Below are positions 25,817 to 38,753 of a stretch of DNA of 64,000 bases, in pieces. The translations under genes and the position numbers were made by a program. A model generated the notes under the pieces. The model saw only the letters and a program-made list of their open reading frames with translations, ran no database searches and was not told the DNA's origin. Each line of letters begins with the position of its first letter. The first letter of the stretch is position 1. This DNA comes from Purshia tridentata (lineage: Eukaryota > Streptophyta > Magnoliopsida > Rosales > Rosaceae): positions 62,001-126,000 of the forward strand of contig QANT01002889.1 in NCBI GenBank assembly GCA_003254885.1. Direction: 5' to 3'.

Positions 25817-26565
25817 GTTTATGTATTCAAACACTTGGAACCAAATATTTGTCATTTTAAATTCAATTGAGCAGTTGACAGATTCTTGCAGAAGATGCAT
25901 ATTCATTTTTCAGTGTGCACCTTCTTGTGTATTACCTTTGGCGGGAAAGTAACCTTAACAAAAGGGTACATAACATTAGTAGAACAAAAACCAGCATGAT
26001 TTATATACAGTACACATATTATTGGGGTCATGACAGCCTCTGCTCTACGATATCAGCATCTTTTTATAAACTTAAGTTTTACTTTTAAGACTATGTATGG
26101 TCAAGATATTTATTGAAAAACTTTGTAATAAATTAAAAGGGAGATTAAATTTGCTGTTATTAGAGTAATCCGATTAGAAGGGCCACAAATTAATCCTCCT
26201 CCTAATAGAAAAAATGGAGAGCGATTGTCTTACAATAATACAAATTAGACTGTTGGCACGTGTTTTATATATGTCCATTAAATTTATATTATATGGTTTT
26301 TAATGTTTTCATTTTTTAATAAATTATCACCACTCTCTTTACTTTATAAGGTAGTGTTTTGTCTTTTATTTTAATTTTTACATATTATAATTATATTTTT
26401 ATTTATTAAGTTGAATGAAAGATATTTATAAGAATTTAAAATTTGAAGAAGCGAGTAACATCAAAAGTATTTCCTAGCTTTATTATAATAGTAAAGATTA
26501 TAAATATATATTTTATATTAACATAAATTCAATTTGGTGTTTTAAATTAAAATTGACCTCAAATT
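25817..26565. other. AT-rich spacer before SFT2-like gene
   Basis: About 750 bases, very AT-rich from 26240 on. Holds the FKBP 3' UTR and distal promoter of the next gene. No recognisable element. Confidence 0.4.
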
Positions 26566-26812
26566 AATTTTTTGTTTTTTTATAATCGAAAGGGTACACT
26601 TATAAGAAAAATAAAATGTGAGAGGAAAAAGATGTGCAGTATTTTTTTTTTATGGCGACAGTTGTTGGGAGTTCGGACATAGAGACGTATAATTTTTTGT
26701 TTTTTTATAATCGAAAGGGTACACATATAAGAAAAATAAAATGTGAGAGGAAAAAGATGTGCAGTATTTTTTTTTATGGCGACAGTTGTTGGGAGTTCGG
26801 ACATAGAGACGT
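26566..26812. repeat. Tandem duplication of a 125-bp promoter unit
   Basis: Two almost identical copies (26566-26690 and 26691-26812) beginning AATTTTTTGTTTTTTTATAA and ending GGACATAGAGACGT. They differ by very few bases, so the duplication is recent. It lies 130-380 bases before the SFT2-like ATG, in the proximal promoter or leader. Confidence 0.92.
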
Positions 26813-26944
26813 TTCGACAAAGAAACTCACAAAATTAAAGAGAAAAAAAAACCGTGTTTCCTTTCTTCTTTTATTTCTATTCGAAATTCTCAGCTTGATT
26901 AAAAGTCAGCGACTGTTCTGTTCGGTAAAGCAAGAGAAGAAACA

Positions 26945-29250
26945 ATGCAGAAAATGGCACAAGAATGGTTTTCACAAACCGGTAGTGGCGGCGAGGACTC
27001 GCTGAAACCGTCGTCTTCTTTGTTAGCCGATTGGAACTCGTATGCCGCTACACAGGCTACAGAGGAGAGCTCCTCTTTGGGCCTCGGCTTCGATCTCGAA
27101 TCTGCGATCAGTTCCGCTAATGACACCGTTTCCGGCACTTTCAGCGTGTACGCTCATATCTGATCTTACACTTTTCTCTGATGAACTCAGCATTTTCTCT
27201 ACATTATACTTATTTCTTGGCCAATTTGTAGTGGGTTTTCGGTTCTAAGTATTTTTAAGTGAATCTGATGATTTTTTGCATATTTAGGTCGACTTGATAA
27301 TGGTTTTTTATATTTGTCTATGAATCAGCGAATTGGATTATTGATATTTGTGGGTATTTACATATATTTGTGTATAATTAGGTGAATTTGATAATGGTCT
27401 GTTAGTCTTTTGTATATCTTGGTGGATCTGATATTGGGTTCTGGATGTTCGTGTATATATTAAAGTGTATCTGACATTGGGAACTTTGGTTTTTAGGTTC
27501 AGAGCTGGTGAGTTTGTAGAATAAGCTGATTTCTCTCCCCGTTTTAGAAAATTTGTGAAAGGGGCTGTATTTGTAATAGGTTTTGATTATGGACATTCGT
27601 TTCCTGTGCTTGGATCTGTGATTCGTATTTTATTGGATGCATCATAATGGGAATATAAGTGGGCACGTTTTATTGGATTGTGCTTTTTCATTAGCTGATT
27701 TAGGGTTTATAAGTTTCTTTCGGATTATATGATTGGACTGTAGTGAATTGAAGATCTTGCTTATTCAATGAAGGTGTGTATTGTAAGTGACATGAGTTAA
27801 CAAGAACTGTGAGGGTCCTGGCCAAGGTATTGAAAGAAATGAGAAAATTAGCTGAAAATGTAAAGAATTTAAGTTTTTGGAATTTATATACTGTAAATGT
27901 GTGACCCTGTTTGAAAGGATTAGAAGGAAGCTGAAAATTGCACACTGGATTTGCAGTGGAAGAGAGGCTTTAGGCTACCACTTTTCACAATCAAAAGTAA
28001 ATGAGGCTCAAAATGAACAGTTATTACAGTAATTTTGATGGGCAGAAGGATTATCCATGTGGATTATAGACAAAAATCAGGAGTTTACAAGATGGGCACT
28101 GTAATTTGCTTAATCACCTTTCTGTTGTTTCTACTTTTCTATGGAAAGGTTGTTCTTGTAGTAATCTCATGAGTTATTAAGTTTCAAATATAATATATTT
28201 ACTTAGTATCTGAATTTTTTCTAATTTGCCTACCTATGGTGAAAGGACAAGTTTATAAATCTTAAGTCAGAGTTCATAATAATTTGTTTTCTCGGTTGTG
28301 TTTTATCTCAAAATGGATGCAATCTGTAGTATTGCATGTATGTAGCCTTTCTTTGATTTTATTGATACATGTTTAGGGTTTCCAAAGGAGTGAGAGATCT
28401 ACCTGGGAACCTCCAGTCTGCCACTAGTACGGTCCCATCAGGAAAAGCTCTCATGTATTTTGGTTTGTTTCTTGCAACTGGGGTGTTCTTTGTTTTTATC
28501 GCATTTACCATGTTCCTTCCTGTCATGGTGTTGATGCCCCAGAAGTTTGCTATCTGCTTTACTCTTGGGTGTGCCTTTATTATTGGATCATTCTTTGCGC
28601 TCAAAGGTCCACGTAATCAGCTTGCTCACATGTCTTCAAGAGAGGTATCTCTACTATAAGTACCTAGTCTTTTGTTTGTGCAACTCATCACCCAGCTCAT
28701 TTACATGTTTAATGCTGTACTCATTTCTTCATTTCTTATTTATGCAGAGACTTCCTTTTACATTTGGATTTTTAGGCACTATGGTGGGTACCATATATGT
28801 CTCCATGGTGCTTCATAGCTACGTTCTCTCTGTGCTCTTCTCTGTGTTACAGGTACCTAAGTTTTTCCATCCTTTCTACTATATAATTTTTTATTTTTCT
28901 CCCTGGCCAATGATCTTGCTTTTTTAATCTTTGTTTTGCTATTTCTGTCTAGTCCAGACTGTTCTCTGATTCTCATAATTGATTATTTGAATTAGACATA
29001 ATATGAATACAGTTGTGACTCTTGAAATTATTTAATATATCCGTTTTTTAAATCAATCAGGACAACTTTTTATTTATTTGTTTTTAAATATATTAGTAAA
29101 GATATCACTCTGAAACTCGCGTTCAAATGAAATTATCAGGTTCTGGCACTTGCATACTATGCTGTTTCATACTTTCCTGGTGGATCTGCTGGTTTGAAGT
29201 TCATATCTTCTGCCCTTACCTCTTCAGTAATGAAATGTTTTGGGAGGTGA
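26945..29250 (+). CDS. SFT2-like Golgi vesicle transport protein (4 exons)
   Basis: Exons 26945-27147, 28377-28644, 28748-28852 and 29140-29250 encode 228 residues. A soluble N-terminus of about 75 residues (MQKMAQEWF; SSSLLADWNSYAA) is followed by four hydrophobic segments with short loops: LMYFGLFLATGVFFVFIAF, FAICFTLGCAFIIGSFFAL, FGFLGTMVGTIYVSMVL and VLSVLFSVLQVLALAYYAVS. The protein ends KCFGR. This is the Got1/Sft2 family, which in yeast assists fusion of endosome-derived vesicles with the late Golgi. The first intron is 1.2 kb and carries repeated GATCTG/GATAATGG motifs, one a perfect match to the TTNGATYTG intron-enhancement motif. A second in-frame ATG at 26954 is also possible. Confidence 0.9.
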
Positions 29251-31223
29251 AATTGATCTCCTTTATTTGTATGTTTGTTGCCTTGTATATTTTTTTACTT
29301 ATTTTTGTATGTGTAGTTGAACTTCGGGATGCCCTGAGACACATTTATGAGCTGAAAGCATCATGTTAAAAATTCCAGAGTTTCTTGTTCTCCCGGAAAA
29401 ATGCATAGTAGAACTCGCATAGACATCTTTTTTTTTTTTTCTTTTTTCTTTTTCCAGGTGGTTTTTGGGCTCAAATTTAGCTCATGTTTGGCTATTGGGC
29501 TCAGGGCTCACCCTTTTACCCATTCACAAATAAAATTTTCTTGTAACCTCCTCTTCACAATCGGTCAGAAATATGTTCTATCACTATATTTATCAAATTT
29601 ATTGGTTACATTATTGATTATATCTCTCACAGACATTGAATCCACTGACATTAGTTTTCAAATGGGTTTTATTTTGCGAGACGTGGTCAATAAATGTTGT
29701 CAAATAGTTTTATGGAGTCAAAAGAGTTGGTTATTAAATTCTGAAAGATATAAAATCACAACTCCCATGGACCCTGGGCACATAAATTTTGACTGTGACC
29801 TGTGAAGGGTGGATTACTACTATTGGTAGAATTTTGTGCTTTAGCCTTTCGGTAAAGGAAGGAGTTTAATAAGCAACAGTCCAAGGGCGTCCTCTACCTC
29901 ACACCCATTATCACTTTTTGATAGCAATCGCAATGATATAGATATAAAATTGTTGTTAAAAGGGGTGTTCAAACAACAAAATCCAGGAATCAAGGAAAGA
30001 TGAAGACATCAAGATTGTAACTTGGGACATGGATTTGACCTTTGAGAAGGAGCTTATGCAAGCAAATGCATTGTATATGTTTAAAGCCTTAAAAGCCTTG
30101 TTTTGTTAATGAAATTATTGAGAAATCAAAAGGCCCATCTTCTCCACCAAGTAAAACACAAAGCAAAAAACAAAGAGACAAAGTGATGGGTTCAGACTTC
30201 AGAGATCAAATTTCATAAATCAAAAAATTTATTTAGCAAAACCCAAAAGGCAAAGCCAAGATAGTGTTCAATTAGTGAATCTTAATTAATTAATAACATT
30301 TCAATATTTCTTGGGACCCAATCTGACTCTGGCAAAGGAAATAAATGGGAAGAAAATTGATGTAGCATTAGCCGGCTACTAGACTCTAGCATTGTCATAA
30401 TGAGAGATTGGATGATAATAGATAAGATCCCAATTAAGTGGTCCAAAAGATGCTTAGATGCTTCATTGAGTCATTAACTTCTATCCATGTTTAAATGCAA
30501 ATTGCTACCCAATTATGCATTCCAACTGATTTGACTGTTGAAAGCTAAAGGATGTGTGGGCCTTTAATATATAAGATTATTTAGAATTATACAATTTAAT
30601 TGCCTAAGTAGACATAGATTTGGCACATTATACTAATTATAACTATGTTATTAATGTGATGAATCACTTTTTCTTTTTAATTACAAGTGGGAAGATTCAA
30701 AAAAGGGGAAAACTTTGTTCATAGCCAATTAGACTAATTTCATTTCACATGTGATGAATTATTTAAAAACGTAGAATTTAAATATATGAGTGTATGATTA
30801 CTAAGAAATAAAAATTTTAAATTGTATTATATAATATGACTAAATGACTTTTTTCTTAATAATTAGATTAAAATATTAATAGAATAACGTGATACGATAA
30901 TTTCTCAAAATTTTCTCGTTTTGGAGGGCCATGGATCCAAAATACAAACATAGTCGATGGGATCGCATATAGGCAATGACAAATCTTATTATTATTATAA
31001 AAAATAAAGGGTTGATATCCAATTAGCCAACTTCATAGCACGTGTGCCGAGAATACCAATGTCAAAAACTCTCTATGATGATGGTATGACCATTCTTGCA
31101 ATTCCAAAGAAAGTACTCTCTCTCTCTCAAGTTCAATGTTTGTTTGGCCAAACAAAAAAGAGAGAAGAAAATCCATATATACTTGCATATTCAATTCCTT
31201 ATGTTGGCCACCCCTCTTCCATA

Positions 31224-31250
31224 CTCTCTCTCTCTCTCTCTCTCTCTCTC
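31224..31250. repeat. (CT)n microsatellite
   Basis: About 13 CT units followed by CCCC; a shorter CT run lies at about 31118-31128. Confidence 0.85.
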
Positions 31251-31826
31251 CCCACATGTGCAAGTCTCATGCCAAAACAATAACTGACAAAACCTATTAC
31301 TAAAGAATTGCAACAAGGGAGGTTGTAACATGGCACTAATTAATAAAACCATAGAGCATGATGTGAACTAAAAACAGTAAATTTTATAATCTCCTTTGAA
31401 TCTTACCCCGAATTTATTTTTTAAATTTTATAATTCTTTAACTTTCACCTATATATCACTTCAGTACATTTCATCAATTTCATCCACTTTTTTCTTTAGT
31501 TAAAAATAGATTAATAATTGCTGAAATTAAATGAGGGAAAATTTGAAAATCTTAACTGGCACAATTTGACTACGCCGAGTGGGAGAGTGACATAATTTGC
31601 ATTCGTGCATAGCAAATTCTATATTTAATTTTCTAGGACTTGAAGCCTTTTTGAGCTACTTTTCACCAGGAAATTAAAAAAGAAAAGGTGGGGTTGGAGT
31701 GTAGTTTCACATAATAATTTTCTACCCTATATACATTAGATGGTCATGCCCTTCTCCCTTCATTTGATAGGTGTTGGCCCTTTTGTTTCACCTGCTTTGG
31801 CTCATATATAATACATATATACGTAA

Positions 31827-31850
31827 TCTCTCTCTCTCTCTCTCTCTCTC
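31827..31850. repeat. (TC)n microsatellite
   Basis: About 12 TC units in the gene-free stretch, preceded by a short AT-rich ATATATACG. Confidence 0.85.
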
Positions 31851-34153
31851 TTTCAGTTTTTACTACCAAATATATTTATTTTCTATTGCTTATAACTTGT
31901 ATATATTCATGCATATTGCTTCCCATGCCAAGTACCAACAAATCATGCATGGCCTTATTGTGCACAAGATGTACTATATTTTATTTATTATGAGTGAAAC
32001 ATAAAAGGAAGCAGATTGAAAGTTTCCCATCTTCCTAAAATTGAGGCAGATGGGGTCCATCATGGATGATTTGGTGAAAATGACTGAAAAATTTACAGTA
32101 GGAATGTGGTAATTAAGTGTCCTTAATCAAATAAGAGTTCACATCATCATGAGTTCATGAATAGGAGAAGAGTCTATATCAGTAGACATTTGTAATTGTC
32201 TGGATCATACATGGTTAGATAAAGATTGCTAAAAGCAATTACTGTTCAATATATTTTTGAACTGTAATATATATATGTATCCATCTATGGTATATTCTGT
32301 CTAACATAATTACATAAGAGAACCTTGGCCACAATTATTTGTAACAATTTGATTACTATATCATATTGGAATAGTACTCATTAAAGCCTAACTGTTTGCT
32401 GCTATGGATAATGGAATTTATATCTGAATTCATTTTCTGCAACATCATTGAACGAGTTGATCAGCTAATTAATATTCTTAACAAGTTCAATTCTAATCAA
32501 TTTATTCTTCTTAAAAAATTAGATGTGAAATATTTGCAACAATTAATTTCTATCATAATGGAAGCACAACTGCAAACAATTTTATTTTATTTTAATAGTA
32601 TGCACCCACTATCCAAAAGTTAAAAATATTATGTACAATTGTTTATCTATTTATTTATGAAAACAGAGACAAAGGAATCATATTACCATTTACCACCACA
32701 CAATCCCAAGAAACAAACATGTAAAAAGCCACTAATTCTCCAATAGAGCCCGTGAACTCATAATAATGCTAATTGCAAAGGCATGAGTGGTGACCCATCT
32801 GCAATATTTTAGACCAGCTCTCTTTGTTTTGTGCAGGCCCTTTGGTTTTTGCTTTGTGACTTGGTAGTAATTAACAACTCTGAGTTAGTGTCTCTGTGAG
32901 TCTGTTCCTTCCAATCAAGGCCAGCATTCCTTTCTTTGTATTCTTTTAATCCTTTACAGCAAAGACCACCCGACAGCATGACCAGATTTGCAGCTTATTA
33001 ATTAAACTAATCCATATTTTCACATATTCCTCACTTCCATGTGCACTTCACTACTCCACCAGATTCCACATACATTTCCTCCATACATAAACCCAAATAG
33101 ATCTCCATCTGTGCTTTATAAAATTTCTATATATAATCTACCCCTTTACAGAATAACTACTCCAGATCCCTCAAATTCAAAGCAAATTTCAATTAAAAAA
33201 TATGTATATAAATTTCCCCTTTTTTTTTGGTTCCATTTAGGACTTAAAATTAACCAAAACCCAATTGACCTTTTCTAATCTTAAATATTTAGACCAAATT
33301 CTGCATTTTATTTTACTGCTTCATATTTGATGAAAGTCATTCACCAGAATGTGGATTTCCTCAATTGAATAGGAAAGTGGTAGTTAGCTCCTACAATCAC
33401 CACATACTTACTGCAATACAGCTGCTAACAAAGATATGGCTGGCTCAGAAATTGTACTGACCACAAAAATTGATGGACCACCATTGGGGCCTGGCTTATT
33501 TAAGAAAATGCTGTCATCTTGATTAACAATTCCAGAGCTTTTACACATCTTCTAAGTCTTTGTATCTGGTTGATTTCAATTTGATCAATACGCTATCACT
33601 GTCTGAGAGTAATCCCATTAACTGAAAAGTGCAGCTTGATGAGGGATAAGGCTGATTTTACTCTTCATTATATAAATCTCTCTAAAACCATGCCAATGTG
33701 TGTTTTTCTCTGACTGACAGTTGGATAGATGGGATAATAATTTATAGCCAAAAAAAGTGGAAGCAAAACTGTCAAATTAAGCAATTCATAAAAAGGGAAA
33801 TGATCTTTCATGACATTCAGCAGCTAGTTTTGAGTGGTTTCTGAATACACCTAGTAAAAAACTGTACACAAAGTAACAAAGAGAAACCCATCTAGAGAGC
33901 AAACCCAAAAACTTTCTAGCTGCCAATTAATTGACAGAAAGAAGAAAGATCCATTAAAAAAATCCACTTACTAATTAAAACCAAACCCATCTGCATCACC
34001 ATCTCTCAATTAACAACAATACCACAATATATTAATTAAAAGAATAAAGAAGTAGCTCTTGGATCCAGATCAACTGCTTTTCTTCTATAAACAAAACATG
34101 GGGTTCCTCCCTCTACAATCCCAAAACAGATCACCTGTTCTCTTCTCTCAGAA

Positions 34154-37100
34154 ATGCCTGCTACTCTAAGGACTCTCTTGCTTTCTCCCAATATCTTCTC
34201 CATCACCTTACTTCTTTCAATACACTCTCTTTTCTTTTCTTGTGGTTACTCCATTGATGAACAAGGCCAAGCTCTTCTAACATGGAAGAACAGTTTAACC
34301 AGTTACACAGATGCATTGAAATCATGGAATCCTTCAGACACAAGTCCATGCAATTGGTTTGGAATCCGCTGCAACTCAAATGAAGAAGTGGCCGAGATAA
34401 CCTTGAAAACAGTAGATTTGCAAGGTCCATTGCCCTCAAATTTTCAGTGTCTCAAGTCCTTAAGAACTCTTATCATCTCTTCAACGAATCTCACTGGCAC
34501 AATTCCAAAAGAGCTTGGAGAGTATCATGAGCTCAGTTTCATTGATCTTGGTGACAATTCTCTCTCTGGTGAAATCCCAGAAGAAATATGCAGGCTAAGC
34601 AAACTGCAAACTTTATCTCTGAATACAAATTTTTTCGAAGGCAAAGTCCCTTCAGGCATTGGAAATCTTTCAAGTCTTGTGTATCTGACACTCTATGACA
34701 ATCAACTCAGTGGTGAAATTCCAAAGAGTATTGGAGCATTAAGCAAGCTTGAAGTTTTCAGAGCAGGAGGGAACAAAAATCTTAATGGTGATTTGCCATG
34801 GGAGATTGGAAACTGCACCAACTTGGTTATGTTAGGCCTTGCTGCAACCAGCATTACTGGAAGTATTCCCTCATCAATTGGAATGCTGAAAAGGATCAAA
34901 ACCATAGCCATATATACGTCTCTGTTGTCTGGTCCAATCCCAGAAGAGATTGGAAACTGCGGCCAGTTGCAGAACCTGTACTTGTACCAGAATTCCATTA
35001 CTGGCCCAATCCCAAAGCAAATTGGGGAGCTCAGCCAGCTTCAGAGTCTATTGCTGTGGCAGAACAGTTTAGTGGGTTCAATTCCAGATGAACTTGGAAG
35101 CTGCAAGGAGCTCACAGTCATGGACTTATCAGAAAATCTTCTGACAGGCCAGATACCAAAAAGTTTTGGTGAGCTTTCAAAGCTTCAAGAGCTTCAGCTG
35201 AGTGTCAATCAGTTATCAGGTACTATACCTTCTGAAATCTCAAATTGCACGAATCTGTCTCATTTGGAAGTTGACAACAATGACATTTCGGGGGAGATTC
35301 CTGTTCTTATTGGCAACCTCAAGAGCTTAACTCTATTTTTCGCTTGGCAAAATAGACTTACAGGCATTATTCCTGAGAGTCTCTCAGACTGCCAGGATCT
35401 TCAGGCTCTTGATCTTTCTTACAACAGCCTATTTGGTCCAATACCAAAAAAGATTTTTGGATTGAGAAATCTCACAAAGCTTCTGCTACTTTCCAATAAT
35501 TTGTCCGGTTTTATACCAACAGATATAGGGAACTGCATGAGCTTGTACAGGCTGAGGTTAAATCAAAACAGTCTGGCGGGTACTATTCCATCGGAGATTG
35601 GCAAATTGAAGAGCTTGAATTTTGTGGATATAAGCAACAACCGTCTTGTTGGAGCGGTCCCTCCATCAATATCTGGGTGTCAGAACCTTGAGTTTCTTGA
35701 TCTCCATTCAAATGGGCTCACTGGTTCTGTACCTGATACTCTGCCTAAAAGCCTGCAGTTTGTTGACATATCAGACAATAGGCTTACAGGTCAACTTCCT
35801 CATACCATTGGGTCACTAACCGAATTAACAAAACTCAACCTGGGGAAGAATCAACTTTCTGGCAGCATACCAGCTGAGATCCTCTCTTGCAGTAAGCTTC
35901 AAATGCTAGACCTTGGCAACAATGGCTTCTCAGGTGAAATTCCAAAGCAACTGGGTCAAATTGCATCACTTGAAATATCCCTCAACCTTAGTTGTAACCA
36001 ATTTTCTGGTGAAATCCCATCCCAATTTTCTGATCTTAGCAAGCTAGGAGACCTTGACCTCTCCCACAACAAGCTCTTTGGAAACTTAAGCACTCTCTCA
36101 AACCTTCAAAACCTTGTTTCCCTCAATGTCTCTTTCAATGAATTCTCTGGTGAATTGCCTAACACCCCATTCTTTCGGAAACTCCCTCTTAGTGACCTTG
36201 CTGCAAACAAAGGTCTCTACATCTCCGGCGGGGTTGTAACACCAGCTGATACCATGAGAGCCGGCCACAGCAGATCAGTTATGAAGCTAGTCATGTCCAT
36301 TCTCATCAGTGCTAGTGCAGTACTTCTCCTCCTTGCAGTCTACACTCTAGTTCATGCCCGTATAGCCAACAACATTCTCAGGGAAGATGCGAGCTGGGAC
36401 ATGACATTGTATCAGAAGATTGAATTCAATATTGATGACATTGTCAAGAATTTAACATCAGCCAATGTGATTGGCACTGGAAGCTCTGGAGTTGTATACA
36501 GGGTGACAATTCCAAATGGGGAAACACTAGCAGTGAAGAAGATGTGGTCATCAGAAGAGTCAGGAGCATTCAGTTCTGAAATTCAGATATTGGGTTCAAT
36601 CAGGCACAAGAACATCATCAGGCTCTTGGTTTGGTGTTCCAACCGCAACCTGAAACTGCTCTTCTATGATTACCTCCCTAATGGAAGCTTGAGCTCACTA
36701 CTACATGGTGCCGGGAAGGGAGGAGCAGATTGGGAGGCAAGATATGATATTGTCTTAGGCGTGGCACATGCGCTCTCATACTTGCACCATGATTGTGTGC
36801 CTGCGATTTTACATGGTGATGTGAAAGCCATGAACGTGTTGTTGGGTCCTGGTTATGAGCCTTATCTTGCTGATTTTGGGTTAGCTAGGATTGTGAACAA
36901 CATTGGTGATGATGACTTTTCTCAAACAAGTCAAAGGCCTCAATTAGCCGGTTCTTATGGATACATGGCTCCAGGTAAAATTTTTTCAATATATTTAGTT
37001 AGTTCATCATTTGCTTACCAAAATTTTGCATCTAAATCACTAACTGGTTATTTTCATGTTTCTTTCGGGCAACTACAGAGCATGCATCAATGCAGGGTAT

Positions 37101-37482
37101 CACTGAGAAGAGCGATGTGTACAGTTTTGGAGTGGTTCTTTTAGAGGTATTAACAGGAAGGCATCCATTAGACCCAACTTTGCCTGGGGGTGCACATTTG
37201 GTTCAATGGGTTCGTGAGCACTTAGCAATCAAGCGAGACCCAGTTGACATTCTTGAGCCAAAGCTCAGGGGAAGAGCTGACCCTACAATGCATGAAATGC
37301 TGCAAACACTAGCTGTGTCATTCCTTTGTGTCAGCACTCGTGCTGATGATCGTCCAACCATGAAAGATGTTGTTGCAATGCTTACAGAAATTCGACATGT
37401 TGAGACTGCAAGGGGAGAACCAGAATTGTTAAAGGGAGGAGGGCTGCAAATAATTCCGTCACCGCCTGCGGCCTACAGCTAG
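34154..37482 (+). CDS. RGI3: LRR receptor kinase, RGI3/RGFR3-like (2 exons), C-terminus frameshifted
   Basis: Exons 34154-36974 and 37079-37482 encode 1074 residues. In order: signal peptide (about 1-32), LRRNT cap (about 35-72, with SPCNWFGI), over twenty 24-residue LRRs, transmembrane helix (about 709-733) and Ser/Thr kinase. The kinase shows IGTGSSGVVY, AVKK, HGDVKAMN in the catalytic loop, DFGLA, and APE across the intron. HGD replaces HRD, making this a non-RD-type loop; from memory Arabidopsis RGI3 has the same. RGIs are receptors for RGF/GLV/CLEL root-meristem growth peptides, working with SERK co-receptors. The intron in the activation segment is typical of class XI LRR kinases. Odd: the reading frame stops after PSPPAAYS, and the usual C-terminal tail is encoded downstream in another frame (37496-37549). 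The rest of the protein looks intact. Confidence 0.92.
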
Positions 37483-37495
37483 GCAAGTAGCAGTT

Positions 37496-37549
37496 TCACA
37501 AGGCTCTTCCAACTGCTCCTTTGCTTTCTCTGAAGATTCAATCCACTGA
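37496..37549 (+). other. Out-of-frame remnant of the RGI3 C-terminal tail
   Basis: Read in the +1 frame relative to the gene, this gives SQGSSNCSFAFSEDSIH then a stop. That is nearly the tail I recall for Arabidopsis RGI3 (HGSSNCSFAFSDDS). A small indel near 37470-37495 in this allele, or a sequencing error, would explain it. Confidence 0.7.
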
Positions 37550-38753
37550 GGAAAGAAAAGGGTTCAATGAGAAGCTATGTGCTTCATCCACTGTGCATAT
37601 ATCTTGGGAAAGTCCCTTAGAGCAAGTCAGACTATTAGAAGATGAATTTTAGTGTAAATTCAGATTTTCATTATTTATGCAATTATTGTAGATTGTAATA
37701 ATTAATCTATTGGCATAACAAAGATTGGTCTTTGGGGGCCTTTGAAGGTTGGAACCACCTTAATGACTCCCCCAACTAAGATGAGGGTTTTTGTGAGTGA
37801 GTAATTGCAGGGTATGTAGAAGTTAAAGCAATGATTGGTATTTTTGGATTTACGCAATTCGAATTTATTGTAAGGGAATGAGATTCCTTGACATTTTTCT
37901 CTCTCAATGTGTATGTGTGGGTGAGCCAGTGTTTCCAGCAGTGCTCACATGGTCCCGCCATCCACATCACATGTGCATGTGCTATCTGAGAAAGACTTTT
38001 TTTTTTTTTGGCAAGATATCTGAGAAAGACTTTACAGCAAAGAATACTAATCTTGGATTAGAAGACTTCGTATGTCATAATCAGAAGCACATGTGGAAGA
38101 GCAGGGACCATTATACCTATGCATATAATACACAAAGTAACTGTTCTATAACATCACAGCTGAATATGTATTTGCCTCCACATTATGAGCATATTGCAGA
38201 GATCTACGGAGATGGGTAAGGAAGAATTGGTAATTATCCCACTTTTCTACGTTTACCTTTCTTAAGAGGTCCAAAAAAAAGCCAAAAGTATTGAATCACT
38301 GAAACAAATCTAACAGTTCTTATGACAATTTAATATCCTTCTTTTCTTTTGGTACATAAAGAAGGGTTCATTTCAAATACAGCAACAAAAACAACTAAAT
38401 TTTATTGAGGTAATTATTCACAATACATGAATAGAGGAGAGTTTCCATTTTCAGACAACAAAATGTTGATCCACACAAAAAACAGCAAACCAGTGCCCAC
38501 TTCTTTCTTGTCTTCTATCTATGTCGTCAATAAACTAGGCTTCATCCCACCTACACTAGGTGGTACCAGGGTAGGATAACGCAACATTATGTTGAGCACA
38601 GATCGTTGAAGTGAGCAATTTCTGGCGACAGCAACAAGTGACAATATAGACCCCAACCCTATCCATACTACACCATTTGCATTCCAGTTGATGGTTATGG
38701 ACAATACCATTTTGTTCTTACACAACATAAAAACAAGAGAACCTGATTGTGTT
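37550..38753. other. Convergent spacer between RGI3 and RecX genes
   Basis: About 1.2 kb with both 3' UTRs. A 17-base direct repeat (TATCTGAGAAAGACTTT) occurs at about 37983 and 38018 on either side of a T-run. No gene seen. Confidence 0.4.

Larger units (their letters stand above)
29251..34153. other. 4.9 kb gene-free stretch upstream of receptor kinase
   Basis: Open frames here are short and low in complexity. It contains the SFT2-like 3' UTR, AT-rich DNA and two CT microsatellites (31224-31250 and 31827-31850). The last few hundred bases should be the receptor kinase promoter and leader. No transposon ends, tRNA or known microRNA sequence was noticed. Confidence 0.5.

Noticed and set aside
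29401-29805. 134-codon open frame after the SFT2-like gene
   Set aside because: Begins in a T-run, has no known motif, and lies in a 3' flank.
29251-34153. MicroRNA or tRNA gene in the long empty stretch
   Set aside because: No known mature microRNA sequence or tRNA T-loop/anticodon pattern recognised by eye.
37983-38034. 17-base direct repeats around a T-run, like target-site duplications of a retroposed insert
   Set aside because: The intervening segment is only about 17 bases; slippage is simpler.
37878-38219. 113-codon open frame after the receptor kinase
   Set aside because: Crosses a T-run and a short direct repeat; no family likeness.
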